64,000 nucleotides of DNA. It comes from Adiantum capillus-veneris. Lineage: Eukaryota; Streptophyta; Polypodiopsida; Polypodiales; Pteridaceae. The notes under the pieces are model-generated. The model saw nothing but the letters and a program-made list of their open reading frames with translations. It was not told the DNA's origin and searched no databases. This document shows positions 42,151 to 53,380 of the stretch, piece by piece. Each line of letters opens with the position of its first letter. Within the stretch, counting starts at the first letter, position 1. The stretch is taken from NCBI GenBank assembly GCA_014529385.2, contig CM043967.1, positions 13,269,501 through 13,333,500 of the forward strand, given 5' to 3'. A program made the position numbers and the translations under genes.

Positions 42151-45004
42151 GAATCGCCAAAGTATCCACCCTTAGCTCTAGCACTTGCCATTTGCGCCAT
42201 CGACAAGCAGCAGAATTGATCACACAACATTAAAAAATAAAAATAAAAATAAAAGAGAAAAGTTAAAAACTATTAAGGGTGAATTCCCACCCCATGGCTT
42301 AGCGCTCGGAAGGGAATATGGCAACGAGAATACTCATTATGTATATTGTGTTGTGATCGTATAGAAAAAATGAATGATAGAATTTTGCAAAAAAAAAAAG
42401 ACAATGGGAATTTCCATGGCCGTCCAAAGAGGCAATTTGGCTATTAAACAGCCGTATATCACGAGTTGGAAACTGCCCTAGTGTATTAACCTTAGGTCTA
42501 TGGTGCTTCATTTAGATGCATGAAGGTAGGGAAGTTGACATTTGAAGATTTTTTTCTATGATGACTTTAAACTTGTACATAAAAGACTGAGCTACCCCCC
42601 TTGTATACATTCATTGGACAATCACATATTCTCCTTTTTATGCTTTGAATGAAAAAAACTTGCTAGTTAAAAGCAAAAGCGTGGACATTGATTCTATGTG
42701 ACGATTGTAAGCACCTTCATGGATAAAGGGATCTCATTGCATCTACTTGTTTGTCTTACGTATTGGGTTAGTTCCAGCCACCTTTGATTGAAGACTTGGA
42801 TGCACAAAAAAGGAAAATTCTTCTTTGTAATATGCAGCCAGGCATGAGAGTATCATTGGTTTATGAGTTGATGTATTGTTGGGAATTTTTGCTTGAACAT
42901 TGCTTGATACATTTTAGTGCTTAGTATGAATGCAAAAACTTTCCATAACACTAAAACATCAAGCTTGTTTGATGGACAAAAGAGAGCATTAAAATTTTGG
43001 GCTTGTGGTTGAACATGAAAGTTTTAGTGCTTGTATTAAATGACAAACGCTTAGAAGCACTAATGTTTTGAATTGTTTTGAAAGGTTGTGGTAGGAGTGT
43101 GATTTCATTGATCCAAGAAGGGGTCATCATTGCAAAATATTGCAAAATGTGGCTATTTGAGCCATTCCAAATTGTTTGGATTAAAAGTTGTATATATGCT
43201 AGCTCATAGCTTGGTCTAAAATGCAAAATGTTTTCTTTTAAGCTAGTATTTACCCAAATTTTTTGAGCTTTCAAGTACATAATTTGGCTATTGAGAGCCA
43301 TTCACTTTCATTCCATTAAGAGTTGCAGTCATCTCTAGCTCATAGATTGCTCTAAAAATGTAAAATTTCATATGAGCTAGTGTTAGCCAACTTTTTGGAA
43401 AGCTTTTAATTGTAAAATTCAGCTTCGAATGCCACTTCATTTCATTCAAAAGTTGCATTATTTTCAGCTCTTAGCTTGTTTTAAAATTCCATACTTCAAG
43501 TGAGCTAGAAACTAATTAACTTTTGAACCATGCATGAGAGGTGGTAAAAATTGTAAAAATTTGCTTATGTAGAAGCTCATTTTATCTCTCATGGTTGTTG
43601 TGTATGCATAAATTTGCTATCAAAGAGCATCATGTGCATAACCAAAGGCACTTTTTTTCCTTGGGTTTTTTTCCTTTGACAAATTCGGGTATGCAAGACC
43701 CTAGCTTTAATTTTTTATTAATGTTTTTTATGTGCATTTGGATTTCAATAAAAGACTTTTGGAGCTCGTGTTTACACTTAGATTCAAAAGGCTTCTTTTG
43801 CAAATAAAAAGATCAAGAGGCTTCTCTACACAAAGGGGATGCTTGCTCAAGGATGCTGAAAAGAGCATGAATAGGTGTAATCCTTCCATGATTCTGCTCT
43901 TTTGTTTATCTCTTCATTCTCTATGCTTGGCTTAAGTGAAATTTTCTTCTAAGCTATGGTTATTTCATGTTCAAAAGCTAGACATACTAAAGTTTCAATA
44001 CTTTGGTTTGTGAATATTAATTCATCAAAAAATTAGGTTTTATGTGTGTTAATCATAGGTAATTAGCCTTGACCTTAGATTAATGTAGGTTCATTTCTCA
44101 TTAGTCCTAAACTCTTAGTTATAGTCTTAATACTCCATTCATTTTTAACATGACCTAGGGCTATGATTAGGCATTAGTCTCCTTAGTCCAATTGCCATTA
44201 GCATCTCAAGTTGGAAGAAATAAAAAAGTGCTAAAAAATGAAACAATGAAGCAAAAAAGTGTCAAGAAAAAGGAGCAAAAATGCTATTAGACACATGAAA
44301 AGAAAATTCCATGTTATGTTGTGTCTATGTGAGGCCTAGCGCCTTATTGGCACTTGGCAGGCGAGAGGAATCACCTTGGCTCGCTTGGTCAAGGCCCTAA
44401 ACCAATGCCTTGGACTGATAGGGGTTAGCCGTCGCCTTGGTAGGCTAGTAGGCTTTTGGAACACCTTCTTGAGGGTTCAAGGAGCCAAGAGTCTCACCTA
44501 GACTTGCCTTGTGGTGGTAGCCTTGTATTGTGCCATACTTTTTTCAATCAATGACAAGAAAAACCCTTTCATGAGCTTCAAAAAGCTTTGACAATGTACT
44601 AATAGATTAGGAGCTTTTTTATAGCCCATAGACATGATTAGACTTGGATGATTTATTAAGATTTTTCACATAGTTTTTAAGCTAGTAGGTTTATGAACTT
44701 GCATTAGCCTAGGGTCATAATTGATTGCTTGTGTTTCATGCATAAAACTGAACATTCAAGTGGTTTAATCTTCACGATAGTTTGAGTGTTTTTTTTGCTT
44801 TATGTTGTCTAGTTTTTGACTATGATTCACCCATCTTTTAGAAGCAAAAAATTCACTGTGCTTTATGTTTTATTCATTCTTGGTGGCCTTTGATGCTCAT
44901 TACTTATTCTTATGTTTTGCAACTCAACATTTCTTCCATGGACTTGCTTTCTACCATGTCACCGTGTCTTGCTTCACCGGCACACGAGGACGTGCACCAA
45001 ATTT
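39255..45004 (+). other. E internal region, noncoding
   Basis: AT-rich DNA with many short TTTGATTG/AATTGATTT-type words, two CA tracts (41480-41492, 42061-42147) and an AAAAAG run (41396-41420). Longer frames such as 41789-42175 and 41912-42223 exist only because of the CA repeat. A GC-richer stretch at 44330-44520 has short GCCTTGG repeats. No protein signature was found. Confidence 0.75.
42061..42147 (+). repeat. (CA)n microsatellite
   Basis: About 43 uninterrupted CA units. Confidence 0.98.
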
Positions 45005-45016
45005 AGAAGGGGGGAA
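45005..45016 (+). promoter_or_regulatory. E polypurine tract
   Basis: AGAAGGGGGGAA lies directly before the 3' LTR. Confidence 0.9.
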
Positions 45017-45857
45017 TGTTAGCAGTGGCTAACACAGGCTACATCAATTATGCACCAAGCTGTAGAAGTGCTATAGTGCACAATATTTCCTATTCATTGT
45101 ATAGGGCCTTGGGCTCATTTAGGAGCTCCAAAGTTGTATAAGTCTAGGCTAAAGATCTCAACTTTATCCCATAGTTGAAGGGTTTGAGGCCCAAAGCTAT
45201 AAAAGAGCCCTATGCTTAATGAGAAGTCATTCTTGGATGAGTTCTTCTCTTTGTAGAGTGGATAGTCATGAGGCTCATGGGCTTTCCATGCCCATGTAAC
45301 TCTTGATTTCTAATAATCAATTACACTTTCTTTCTTATTAGTCTTCTTTGTTTGATTATGTGGAGTGAGATTGTATTAGTGCGATGGTAGATCTCTAATC
45401 CCTTTTTTGAGTTAATCTATTCTATCCACACTATTGGCCATGGTGTGTGAGGGCTATGCCTTCCTTCTCTTCATCTCTCTCTACAAGGTGTGCGGTTAGT
45501 GTGTGTGCATATGTAGTTGCATTGAGGGGTTGTACTGGAATGGACACACTAATGTGGAGTAGGTATGTTAATTGCATGCTTGTGTAGTTATGTGATTAAG
45601 AGTTGTGAATAGAGTGATTGATGTGAGAGGTTAATTTCAATCACATGATTGTGTGTAAGTGATTAGTAAGTAGGAATGTGTGGTTGATTAGAGGAAGCCC
45701 TTTCCATGGCTTTTCTCTATGATGAGTAAAAGGATCCCTTGAATACTCTATGTCTATACATCCTAGGATCGTGCTTCCATGCCTTAGCCGGGTTACCGAT
45801 CCACGATTTGACAATTTTGTGGGTTGCGATTAGGTCGTGCTACAATGCCTCCCTACA
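45017..45857 (+). repeat. E 3' LTR (841 bp)
   Basis: It runs from TGTTAGCAGTGGC to TGCCTCCCTACA and is followed by CTCAT. TATAAAAGAGCCC at about 45199 is the likely TATA box. Confidence 0.94.
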
Positions 45858-45862
45858 CTCAT

Positions 45863-46968
45863 CAAGTATATCATGTACATCTGCATCAGTAATAGGTTGA
45901 TCTATAACATTTTCTAAAAACTCCCATAGGCTGTATATTTGCCTCATTGGAATTTACATTCGTATTTCCACCACTGAAAAGAGGGAACAAAGTGTTATAA
46001 ATGTCTTGTGAGCTTACATTACTGTCTCTAGTACATGACAACAAGGGCCGAACAGAATCTTCCACAAACACTACATCTCGTGAAACCAAAATACGCTTTG
46101 TTTGCGGATGATACAACCTGTAGCCTTTGCTTTCAACATTATAACCAACAAAAATACATTTGACAGCCTTATCATCCAATACGCTGTGTTTGTGGCACCA
46201 AAGCATATGCCAAACGACCAAAAACACGCATGTGCTCAATAGAAGTCTTTCTATCATGCCATGCTTCATATGGAGTAATAGACTGCAAAGCTTTTGTAAG
46301 ACACCTGTTTAGTACATAAGTGGCACACATGATGGCCTCAAGCCAAAAAGAATGCGGCAAAGCTTGACTTTTGACCATACATCGTGCCATTTCTATAAGT
46401 GACATGTTTTTCTTCTCAGCAACACCAGTTTGCTGAGGTGTATAAGGCAATGTACATTGAATGTTTTATTCCACGACTAGCCAGAAATGCATTAAATTCA
46501 TGACACATATACTCCCCCCCTCGATCGGAACGGAGGGTGCCCATAGTACATTTCGAGACATTTTTCAGCCATAGCCAGAAATTGTTTGAAGCACATAAAA
46601 ACTTCGGACTTCGCTTTAAGCGGAAATACCCATGCATGCCTGGAGTAATCATCAATGAAAGTCATGAAGTAAAGGTAATTGCCCAAGGATGAAGTTTGCA
46701 TGGGCCCACAAACATCACTATGCACAACCTGCAACCTGCATGTGGCCCTAACTGAACCATCCTTTGGCAACTTCGAACGTTGCATCTTACCCAAAATACA
46801 GCCTTCACAAATATGTTTGATAGGTGCTTCAAGAGGCGGCAAAGAAGCAACCATATCATATTTCTGCAAACACAGCAAACTGGCAAAATTCAGATGACCA
46901 AAACGTGCATGCCACAGTTTAGCATCTGAAATAGCCCTTGAATTTGCAACTGCAAATTTTGTCCACAC
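45863..46968 (-). pseudogene. D2 integrase
   Basis: Four overlapping minus-strand frames make up a copia integrase: LWHARFGHLNFASL with CEGCILGKM (zinc-binding HHCC), HSDVCGPMQTSS, FIDDYSRHAWVFPLK, then RSDRGGEYMCHEF (in the frame 46416-46655), TPQQTGVAEKKNM, and the C-terminal CIFVGYNVESKGYRLYHPQTKR (45886-46269). At least three frameshifts break it. The region ends at the CTCAT site where E was inserted. Confidence 0.9.
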
Positions 46969-47050
46969 TTGTCATACAAAGTGAGCTTATACAGCCCAAG
47001 GCACAAAAGCCCAGATGCAACAATTTCATCACCAAAACTGAGATCATGAA

Positions 47051-47527
47051 CTATACATCTGTCATCCACAATTTGACTACAAGTACAAGTCTAGCAAGTG
47101 TGGATACAAACAAAAGATTCTTTTTGATCCCAGGTACATAAAGTGCATCAACAAGTTTGAAAGAACTGCCATTTGCAGCAGTAAGCACAATCTTTCCAAC
47201 TCCCTGAACTGGATAAGAGGCATTGTTGGCACAAGTGACTGAATTCCCATGAGGGACATACTCAAGAGAGGTGAACAATTCACGATGTGAGGTAATGTGC
47301 TTTGTAGCACGACTGTTGAAATACCACACATGTGAATCTATAGCAACTGACATGCATGCATCATGGACATCAGGATTGTAAGTGCACTCTGCGCTAAAAA
47401 CCCATTCTGCATCAACATCAGCAACACGGTCTCCTTTCACAGAAGACTCAACAATGGCTGCATTTGTAGTGGAACCGGCATTTGCAGTGGAACCACCCTC
47501 TTTCTTCTTAGTCTCTTTGGCCTTCAA
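47051..47527 (-). pseudogene. D2 protease region, active site lost
   Basis: The frame has HVWYFNSRATKHITSHRELF at the position where copia proteases have D-S-G-A-T, so the catalytic Asp and Gly are replaced. GVGKIVLTAANGSSFKLVDA and LYVPGIKKNLLFVS then follow as in other copia elements. A frame break follows near 47060 before integrase. Confidence 0.88.
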
Positions 47528-47536
47528 CTTAGGACA

Positions 47537-48356
47537 CTACTTGATCAAGTGATCATTAGCTTTACAATAATGGCAATGCATCTTCTTTTTGCCGTTATCA
47601 CCAAAATTTTTAGACGAATTGCTGCCAGTAGAAGCATTAGGAACAGAAGTTTTGCCACTCGCAGAAGTGGCTGCATTGTTGTTACCACCCTTTCTTTGAG
47701 AAGCAATAAAATCCTGTTCAACTGCACGCTGCCTAGTCCTTTTTTTCAGGAAAGTGACTCTTGCAATAGCAATGTGCATAATGCATCAAACTTGAAAACT
47801 TCAGGATTTCCTTGGGTCATCAGTCTCCAAGTACTAGCAAAAGTCTGGTATGAATCTGGTAAGGCATCAAGAACAGTCTGCACAAGGGAACTATCTAAAA
47901 CGACTTCACCTGCAGAAATAAGTTGCTCATTGATATCCTTGACACCAGCAAGGAAAGTGTCCATATCATCTTCCTCATGCATGATCTTTGACTCCAACTC
48001 TTTATGCAGCAAAGCAATTTTAGCCTCATTGCGGCTTACATAAAGACCAGCCAAAATATTTTGCAGATTTTGCTCAATCAATGCATGAGCTTGCACATCC
48101 TTTACATCCCAACGAGATTGTTTTGTTGTAGGCAAAACAACTCTAATAGCACCAATCCTTGCAGCAAGACCTGCAACATCCTCAACATCGCCTGCATCCT
48201 CAGAACCAGGACGTACATTAATGCCCTGCACAATATTCCATACGCCCTTTGACACAAGAACATGTTGCATCATGTAAGCCCACATAGGGTATTGTCCCCA
48301 TCCAATCTGCCCTCAACAACAAACATCTCGAACACATCTGTCTTGTTGTCAGCCAT
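47537..48356 (-). pseudogene. D2 gag
   Basis: The ATG at 48356 opens MADNKTDVFEMFVVEGRLDG. A one-base change near 48290 shifts the frame into MWAYMMQHVLVSKGVWNIVQ, which continues through a typical copia gag core (ALIEQNLQNILAGL, DALPDSYQTFASTW). After another shift near 47760, a basic segment leads to the zinc knuckle CHYCKANDHLIK, where a stop codon (about 47537) replaces the residue before the last Cys. The leader from 48357 to 48641 contains nothing else. Confidence 0.88.
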
Positions 48357-48641
48357 GGTAAATGTGTTCTTGAAACGAAGCGGGAACAACACATGCTATA
48401 TAGCACAAACTGTAGAAGTTGTAAGGCACCTGTTATGCAAAAAATGGCACTGACAGGAATTCTGCACAAAATGACAAAATAGCTTGTGCAGTACTGCCTG
48501 TAGTGGAAATGGAGACCGAAATGAGCCAGAATAAAAAAAAATTATCGACCTGCAAACGCTTGCCAAAACTCACAGAAATCGGAGAAAGTGAGAAGGCGTG
48601 TTCTGCAGCTGCTGACGACTGAGCCCGGGAGGACGCAACCT

Positions 48642-48653
48642 GCTCTGATACCA
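48642..48653 (-). promoter_or_regulatory. D2 primer-binding site
   Basis: The minus strand reads TGGTATCAGAGC two bases after the LTR end. Confidence 0.93.
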
Positions 48654-48655
48654 AT

Positions 48656-48882
48656 TGTTGGAATTAGGGTTGCAGAGAAACACACACAGCTTGGAGAAGA
48701 TGAAGGAAGCTCAAGGCACACAATAGAGAGTGTGTTACTTAGTGTATAATGGAAAGATAGATAGCCCTAGAGTGATGGGTGTATATATAATGCACGGGGG
48801 GAAAAACCTCCTAAAGAGGGAAAAAATGCCCCGATGGTCCTAGTGTGTTCAGACACATCACTACCACATGTAGATGGTAACA
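48656..48882 (-). repeat. D2 5' LTR (227 bp)
   Basis: It pairs with 35566-35779. The minus strand begins TGTTACCATCTACATGTGG and ends CCTAATTCCAACA. It is followed by ATTGT (48883-48887), the partner of GTTGT at 35561. Confidence 0.92.
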
Positions 48883-48887
48883 ATTGT

Positions 48888-51300
48888 AGCAGTCTTCTAT
48901 CGTTTACGTCAATGAAAACCGTGTGGCTTTAAAAACTTTAGATATGTCTCATATCTTATGTTGTCCACGATCACTATAGGGCCAAAGATTTTGCTGTCGT
49001 AAGTGAAAAAGACGGTGTAGAAGGCTTCCTTGAATGCTTGCATGTGGTAACTTGGCAAGAACATTAACCTTTGATAAAACAAGTGTAGCACCGCCAGGGA
49101 TGGCCGCTTTGACAAATCATAAGTCATTTTGGTGATGATGTCACCCGTATGACGCGAACGCTTTGAGGTAAGCCAAGAGCGTCTTGCATTTTTTTTATCA
49201 TCACACACATTAGGTCAGGAGAGATAATGAAAATCTTAATGGTGCCTTTTAGGGTTTTCACCATGTAAGAGACACCTATTCGCTCTCCCTCCTTGGGTGA
49301 TGGCATTGATGGGTAACTGAGCCAGGTAGAATGCCTCTTCAGAAGCCTGACATGATTTTCCCGTGAGCGTACGCCCGTCCCTTCAACTTCAATTCTCTTC
49401 TTTATTGTTAAAACTTCATGCTTTAAGAGAGGGTAGGGAAGTGATGGTTGCATCCACTCTTCCCTAAGCATATTCGTGGCTAGCCCTTGGACTCCAACTG
49501 AGTGGATCATCTGTTTTTCCCACTCTAAGGCTGCCTTATTGTCTTCTGTTGTGGCTTGTTTCAATCAATGTTTGGAGGTGTACCTCCTCCTCTGCCGTTA
49601 AGGGTTGTTCCTTCTCTTCTTGCATGTATAACTGCTTCTCCAGGTGCTATGGAGATTCCACACCTTCAACTATTTCCATGGGCTCATTTTGTGCGTTGAT
49701 GTCAAGGCCACTAGGACTTGGCGTTGTCTCTTGTGATCTTGCTTCCTCTACTGCTTGCTGGAGCTTCAATAGTTGTTGTACAGGGTCATCCTTTTTTGTT
49801 GCTTCTTCTGCTTGATCGACTAACAACTCTTACAGATTCCCTAGATGGAGCTTGAGCTGGTTGTTCTCCTTTTGAAGCTCTTGCTGGCATTCATTATTCT
49901 TTCCTCCACGGCTAAAGAACCTTTAGCCATATGCATCCTTTGTCTTTGTTCCAGCTTCAATTTCTTATGTAGTACACTAACCTGGGCTTCCAAGGCTTGT
50001 ATGGCTTGGCTGTCTGCTATTGCACTTGCTCGTGCAGCCCTTGGGGTTGCTTTGAGCCTTTGTATTGTCAAATCTTGGAGCTCTAATTTAGCTTTTAGCT
50101 CCACCACCTCATCCTTGGCCGCTTCCAACTCATCTTCTATCTTGTGTTTCTCATCATACAGGCTCTTTATCTTGCTTAAGACCGTTGTCATCTGCAATGT
50201 AAGGGTGTCTCTTTCACTCTCAGCATCCCTTAGTGTTTTAATAAGATCCTAAAGCTCTCTCTCCACCACCTCAGCTCTTTGACTTGTTACTTAGTGAGTT
50301 CTTGAGAGGTGGTCATATTCTTCTTGGATATTCCCCTCCCTTGTTCGGAGCATACTGTTTTCCCTCTGCTAGTGTGAGAGATTGTGTTCTGATTCTGTCT
50401 AGTATTGGATGAGCATCCATCACATCTTTTTCATTAGAAACTACCATGTTTCTTGTCGTTGGTCTAGGGAGTGGGCCTGATAGTGGAATCTAGTGTCCCA
50501 TACTTAGCAATACCCCTACTGGAGGAGGTCTCCAAGGGATGGCCAAAGGTTTCCATTGTGGTACATGTGGAATCTGTACCAACCCTGGTACTCCAATTTG
50601 TGGGGACTGCATTTTTGGTGTCCTTCTTTGTGTAGCTTTTGGTCGTCCTTTTTCTTGGTCATTCATGGTTAGATCTCATGGCTTCTCTTCCCTTTCTTCC
50701 TCTCTCTTTACAGCTTGTGGTGGAGTTGGAGTGCCATAAACGACTTTAGAAGCCTCTTCTATTGTATATTCAGCGTCAAGGAGGTCTTCATATGTATTCC
50801 TATCATTCTTCCCCTTGTTTCTTAGTGTTGGTCCTGCCTCCGATGCCTTCTTTGGTAAATCTATTTGTTGCGATGTAGAGAGCTTTGGGCTTGGCGGTTG
50901 AGAGATAGGCCCCGGGGAAGGTTCCAGTGGTGGGTACTTCTTCCTTTCTCACTTTCTTTGTCCTCCTTCACTTGTGTTTCTGGAATCTCTTTCAGCTTCC
51001 TTTTGATATCTTGTACCTCTTCGACCATGAAGGGCTCTAGATTTTGTTGTTCAATCACTTTTTCAGATTCTTCATAAGCTCAAATTATAGTGATCAAACT
51101 GATCCTCTAGCGGCCTTGAGGAGCTGCCCTCGATCTTTGCTGGATCTGGTACCCAGTACTCCTCAAAGTCCCCTTAGCTCATTCAATCTTGAATTGCTTG
51201 ATCAATCTCTTGATTCGAGATGCCTTTTGATTGGTTGTTTCTTTTGGTTTCTACTCCTTTATTATCACCATTTTTCCTTTCTTCTTTGGCGGTTCTTCAA
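48888..51300 (-). pseudogene. F coding remnant: coiled-coil protein of unknown family
   Basis: Minus-strand fragments run from right to left: a charged segment (50861-51058, VEEVQDIKRKLKEIPETQ), a Pro/Gln-rich stretch (about 50480-50780, PQIGVPGLVQIPHVPQWKPL), a strong coiled coil (49841-50197, YDEKHKIEDELEAAKDEVVE with further heptads), an Arg/Lys-rich part (49124-49564), and a well-preserved C-terminal block (48909-49208, SYHMQAFKEAFYTVFFTYDS and GPIVIVDNIRYETYLKFL). No protease, polymerase or integrase motif appears. Its direction agrees with the F LTR and polypurine tract at 35009-35492. I do not recognise the family; gag-like is possible. Confidence 0.6.
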
Positions 51301-51350
51301 AATTTTCCTCATGTAGTACAATCTCCAGTTAGCTTTGTATGCAATCTTTG

Positions 51351-51613
51351 TGTTAGCCACCGACGTCCACTTCTAGTATTCTTGGATCGGGCTTGTCGGT
51401 CCAATAGGAAAAGGGTAAGAGTGATCGTTGATAAGAGGTGCACTCTAACTGGAACATTCACGGGTTAGTTGGATAAGCATGGGCACCCAAGTGTGACTGA
51501 GCGAGCTCATATAAAAGTTACCTAAACCTAAAAATCACTTATTCTCTCATTTGTGCAATTGAAAAGTGCTCTTACTCCATCTCCATTTTCTTCATCTCCT
51601 TGTATGTGTGTGT

Positions 51614-51696
<83 letters not shown>

Positions 51697-51925
51697 AGCA
51701 TTGCGACGGCACGGTGGCGGCGAAGCGATTAAGTGCGGCACGGTGGTAGCTCCCTCTTCTTTGTGGCAAGGAATCCTCCACGAAGGCGAGCGTAGGGCGG
51801 TGAGTGACACACCCTTTCTCTCTTGAGCTTGCTAGATTAATCTGGTTGTGTGATTGCAGTCATTTGTGGCTCGCACACAGTGTATAGCAAGTATCTTGCT
51901 TTAACACGTGCGAGAGATGCACACA
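51351..51925 (+). repeat. G 5' LTR (575 bp)
   Basis: It runs from TGTTAGCCACCGACG to GAGAGATGCACACA and aligns with 60378-60743. CATATAAAAGTTACC near 51509 is a TATA box, and a (GA)n tract (51618-51693) lies downstream of it. Confidence 0.9.
51618..51693 (+). repeat. (GA)n microsatellite in the G 5' LTR
   Basis: About 38 units. The 3' LTR carries the same tract at the same place (60678-60743). Confidence 0.98.
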
Positions 51926-51929
51926 TTTT

Positions 51930-51947
51930 TGGCACCGCTATCGGGGA
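51930..51947 (+). promoter_or_regulatory. G primer-binding site
   Basis: TGGCACCGCTATCGGGGA is a variant of the TGGCGCCGTTGCCGGGGA site seen in E. It follows the LTR after four T residues. Confidence 0.8.
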
Positions 51948-52866
51948 AACGCCCTACACTAAGCTCGAATAGCACTCTATGCTTCTTTGTGGTGCAATAT
52001 GAAATGTAGGAAAGGTAGAGAAAGAAAGTGTGTGGCTGTTGATAAGGATTTGTGAAGTTTTTTTTTGTTGCAGTGTACTGTTTTCTATTAATAAGGTGTT
52101 AGTTTTTTGCTGCAATGTACTGTTTTCTGTTGATAAGGTGTTAGATTTAAGGTATTAGATCTATAATGTTAGATCCGTAAGGTGCACTAAGTAGATATGT
52201 TAGTTGATTAGTTGCTGTAGTACTGTGTTATTCAATGTGTAATAGTAGCTCTGTTAGTTGTAAGTAGGTAGGTTAGGTGTGTGTGTGTGCGCTCAACTGT
52301 GGTGACCTTATCCCAAAAAAAAGGAAAAAAATTAAAAATTAAAATAAATTTTTATTAAAAGGAAGGAATGGGATCGGGAATATTCCCCAAGCCTAGGCCA
52401 GGCCTCAATCACCCTTTAGATTTACTTATTTTAGCCTCATGCTCAAGTAAGAATCGACCCTTTTGAGGACCATTGAAGCTTTGGGTAACCGAACGTTGTG
52501 TTGTAAAGCACACCACAACCCCCTGAGCGATACACTCATTTTGAGCTATCACATGCTCTAATCCAAAAACCGATCGTAAAAAGACATTTAAAAACATAAA
52601 AAAACAAGTGAAAACGGGGTGCAAAACGCCTAAAAAATAAAGCAATTAACCTTCGAGGGTATTTGCTAACGCTTGTAGGGTGCCAAAGGCACATGCATCT
52701 ATGCTCTAATCATGTGCTAGAGGCCGAGTAAATAGTGAGCACTTTGACTTATGTGGGTTCTCAATACCCACCTACCTTAGGTTTCGGGCCCTCGACGAAG
52801 ACCCAAGGTAGTACAACCCAAGACCCAAACATAGTGGCTAGTGACTCTTCATCTGATTACGATATT
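51948..52866 (+). other. G leader, noncoding
   Basis: No gene. It has short duplications (GTGTACTGTTTTCT/AATAAGGTGTTAG-like, 52070-52145) and an A/T-rich tract at 52314-52360. The gag frame is open from 52735 but without ATG until 52867. Confidence 0.6.
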
Positions 52867-53217
52867 ATGGAAGGGAATCCTACACCAAACTCCGAGCAAG
52901 TAAACAAAAACGTACCTGTCTGTGCCCCACAGCCTGGATCTAGTGTGTTTAGTCACTTTATAGAAACCTTTGGTAGAGCTACTCGCTCCCAACCTGCGGC
53001 TAGTGAAGTTAACGAAGGTGAGGGAGAGGTAGATTCGCCTTTGGTATCTCAGGGGGAGCCTATACTCCCCAAGAGTGTCCATGTCAATATCCTGCCCCCT
53101 GCTTTCATGGAATACCTTGCAAAGCAATCACCCCCGGAAGTTCTACTACCCAATGGTAGGAGTCTTGCAGAGGTGCAAGAAGTTGAGTGCTATGTGCAAG
53201 CGGCTAGGGAGAGGTAA
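52867..53217 (+). pseudogene. G gag, N-terminal part
   Basis: The first ATG (MEGNPTPNSEQVNKNVPV) opens an acidic, Ser/Pro-rich segment containing ILPPAFMEYLAKQSPPEVLL. TAA at 53215 interrupts it, but the same frame continues with coding-like sequence and further stops to about 53390. Its place after the leader suggests the start of Gag. Confidence 0.65.
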
Positions 53218-53380
53218 ATGGAGAGTTTCCTAGAACAACGCTGAGCTATGAAGGGAAAGACCCCTGGGACAACATGCATAACAATCGAGCAATCGAGTGC
53301 TCTTGAGTTAGTAGGCTTATACTCCACAATGGCATTATCCGAGTTCTTATTCAAAAGGGGCCATACCATTTAGCAATAAC

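Larger units (their letters stand above)
38394..45857 (+). mobile_element. E: noncoding LTR retrotransposon (7.46 kb, LARD-like)
   Basis: Two LTRs of 841 bp each, a primer site of the TGGCGCCGTTGCCGGGGA type, a polypurine tract and 5.78 kb of internal DNA are present. No open frame in the internal region has retroelement motifs. Flanks do not match each other (TAGGC on the left, CTCAT on the right) because the left side was exchanged by an inversion. Movement would require proteins of a Ty3/gypsy partner. Confidence 0.92.
35566..48882 (-). mobile_element. D2: copia element (family D), split and rearranged by E insertions
   Basis: LTRs at 35566-35779 and 48656-48882 enclose all copia domains. 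A lone E LTR (35881-36700) and a full E element (38394-45857) are inserted. The segment 36701-38393 with reverse transcriptase and RNase H is inverted relative to the rest. D2 is inserted in element F with a (G/A)TTGT duplication. The gag, protease, integrase and RNase H frames all carry lesions, so it is dead. Confidence 0.9.

Noticed and set aside
41789-42223. Frames of 85-128 codons in the E internal region
   Set aside because: They exist only because the CA microsatellite has no stop in several frames (poly Thr-His or Val-Cys).
38394-45857. Simple E insertion with its own duplication
   Set aside because: Left flank TAGGC and right flank CTCAT do not match; only the crosswise match with the LTR at 35881 explains the flanks.
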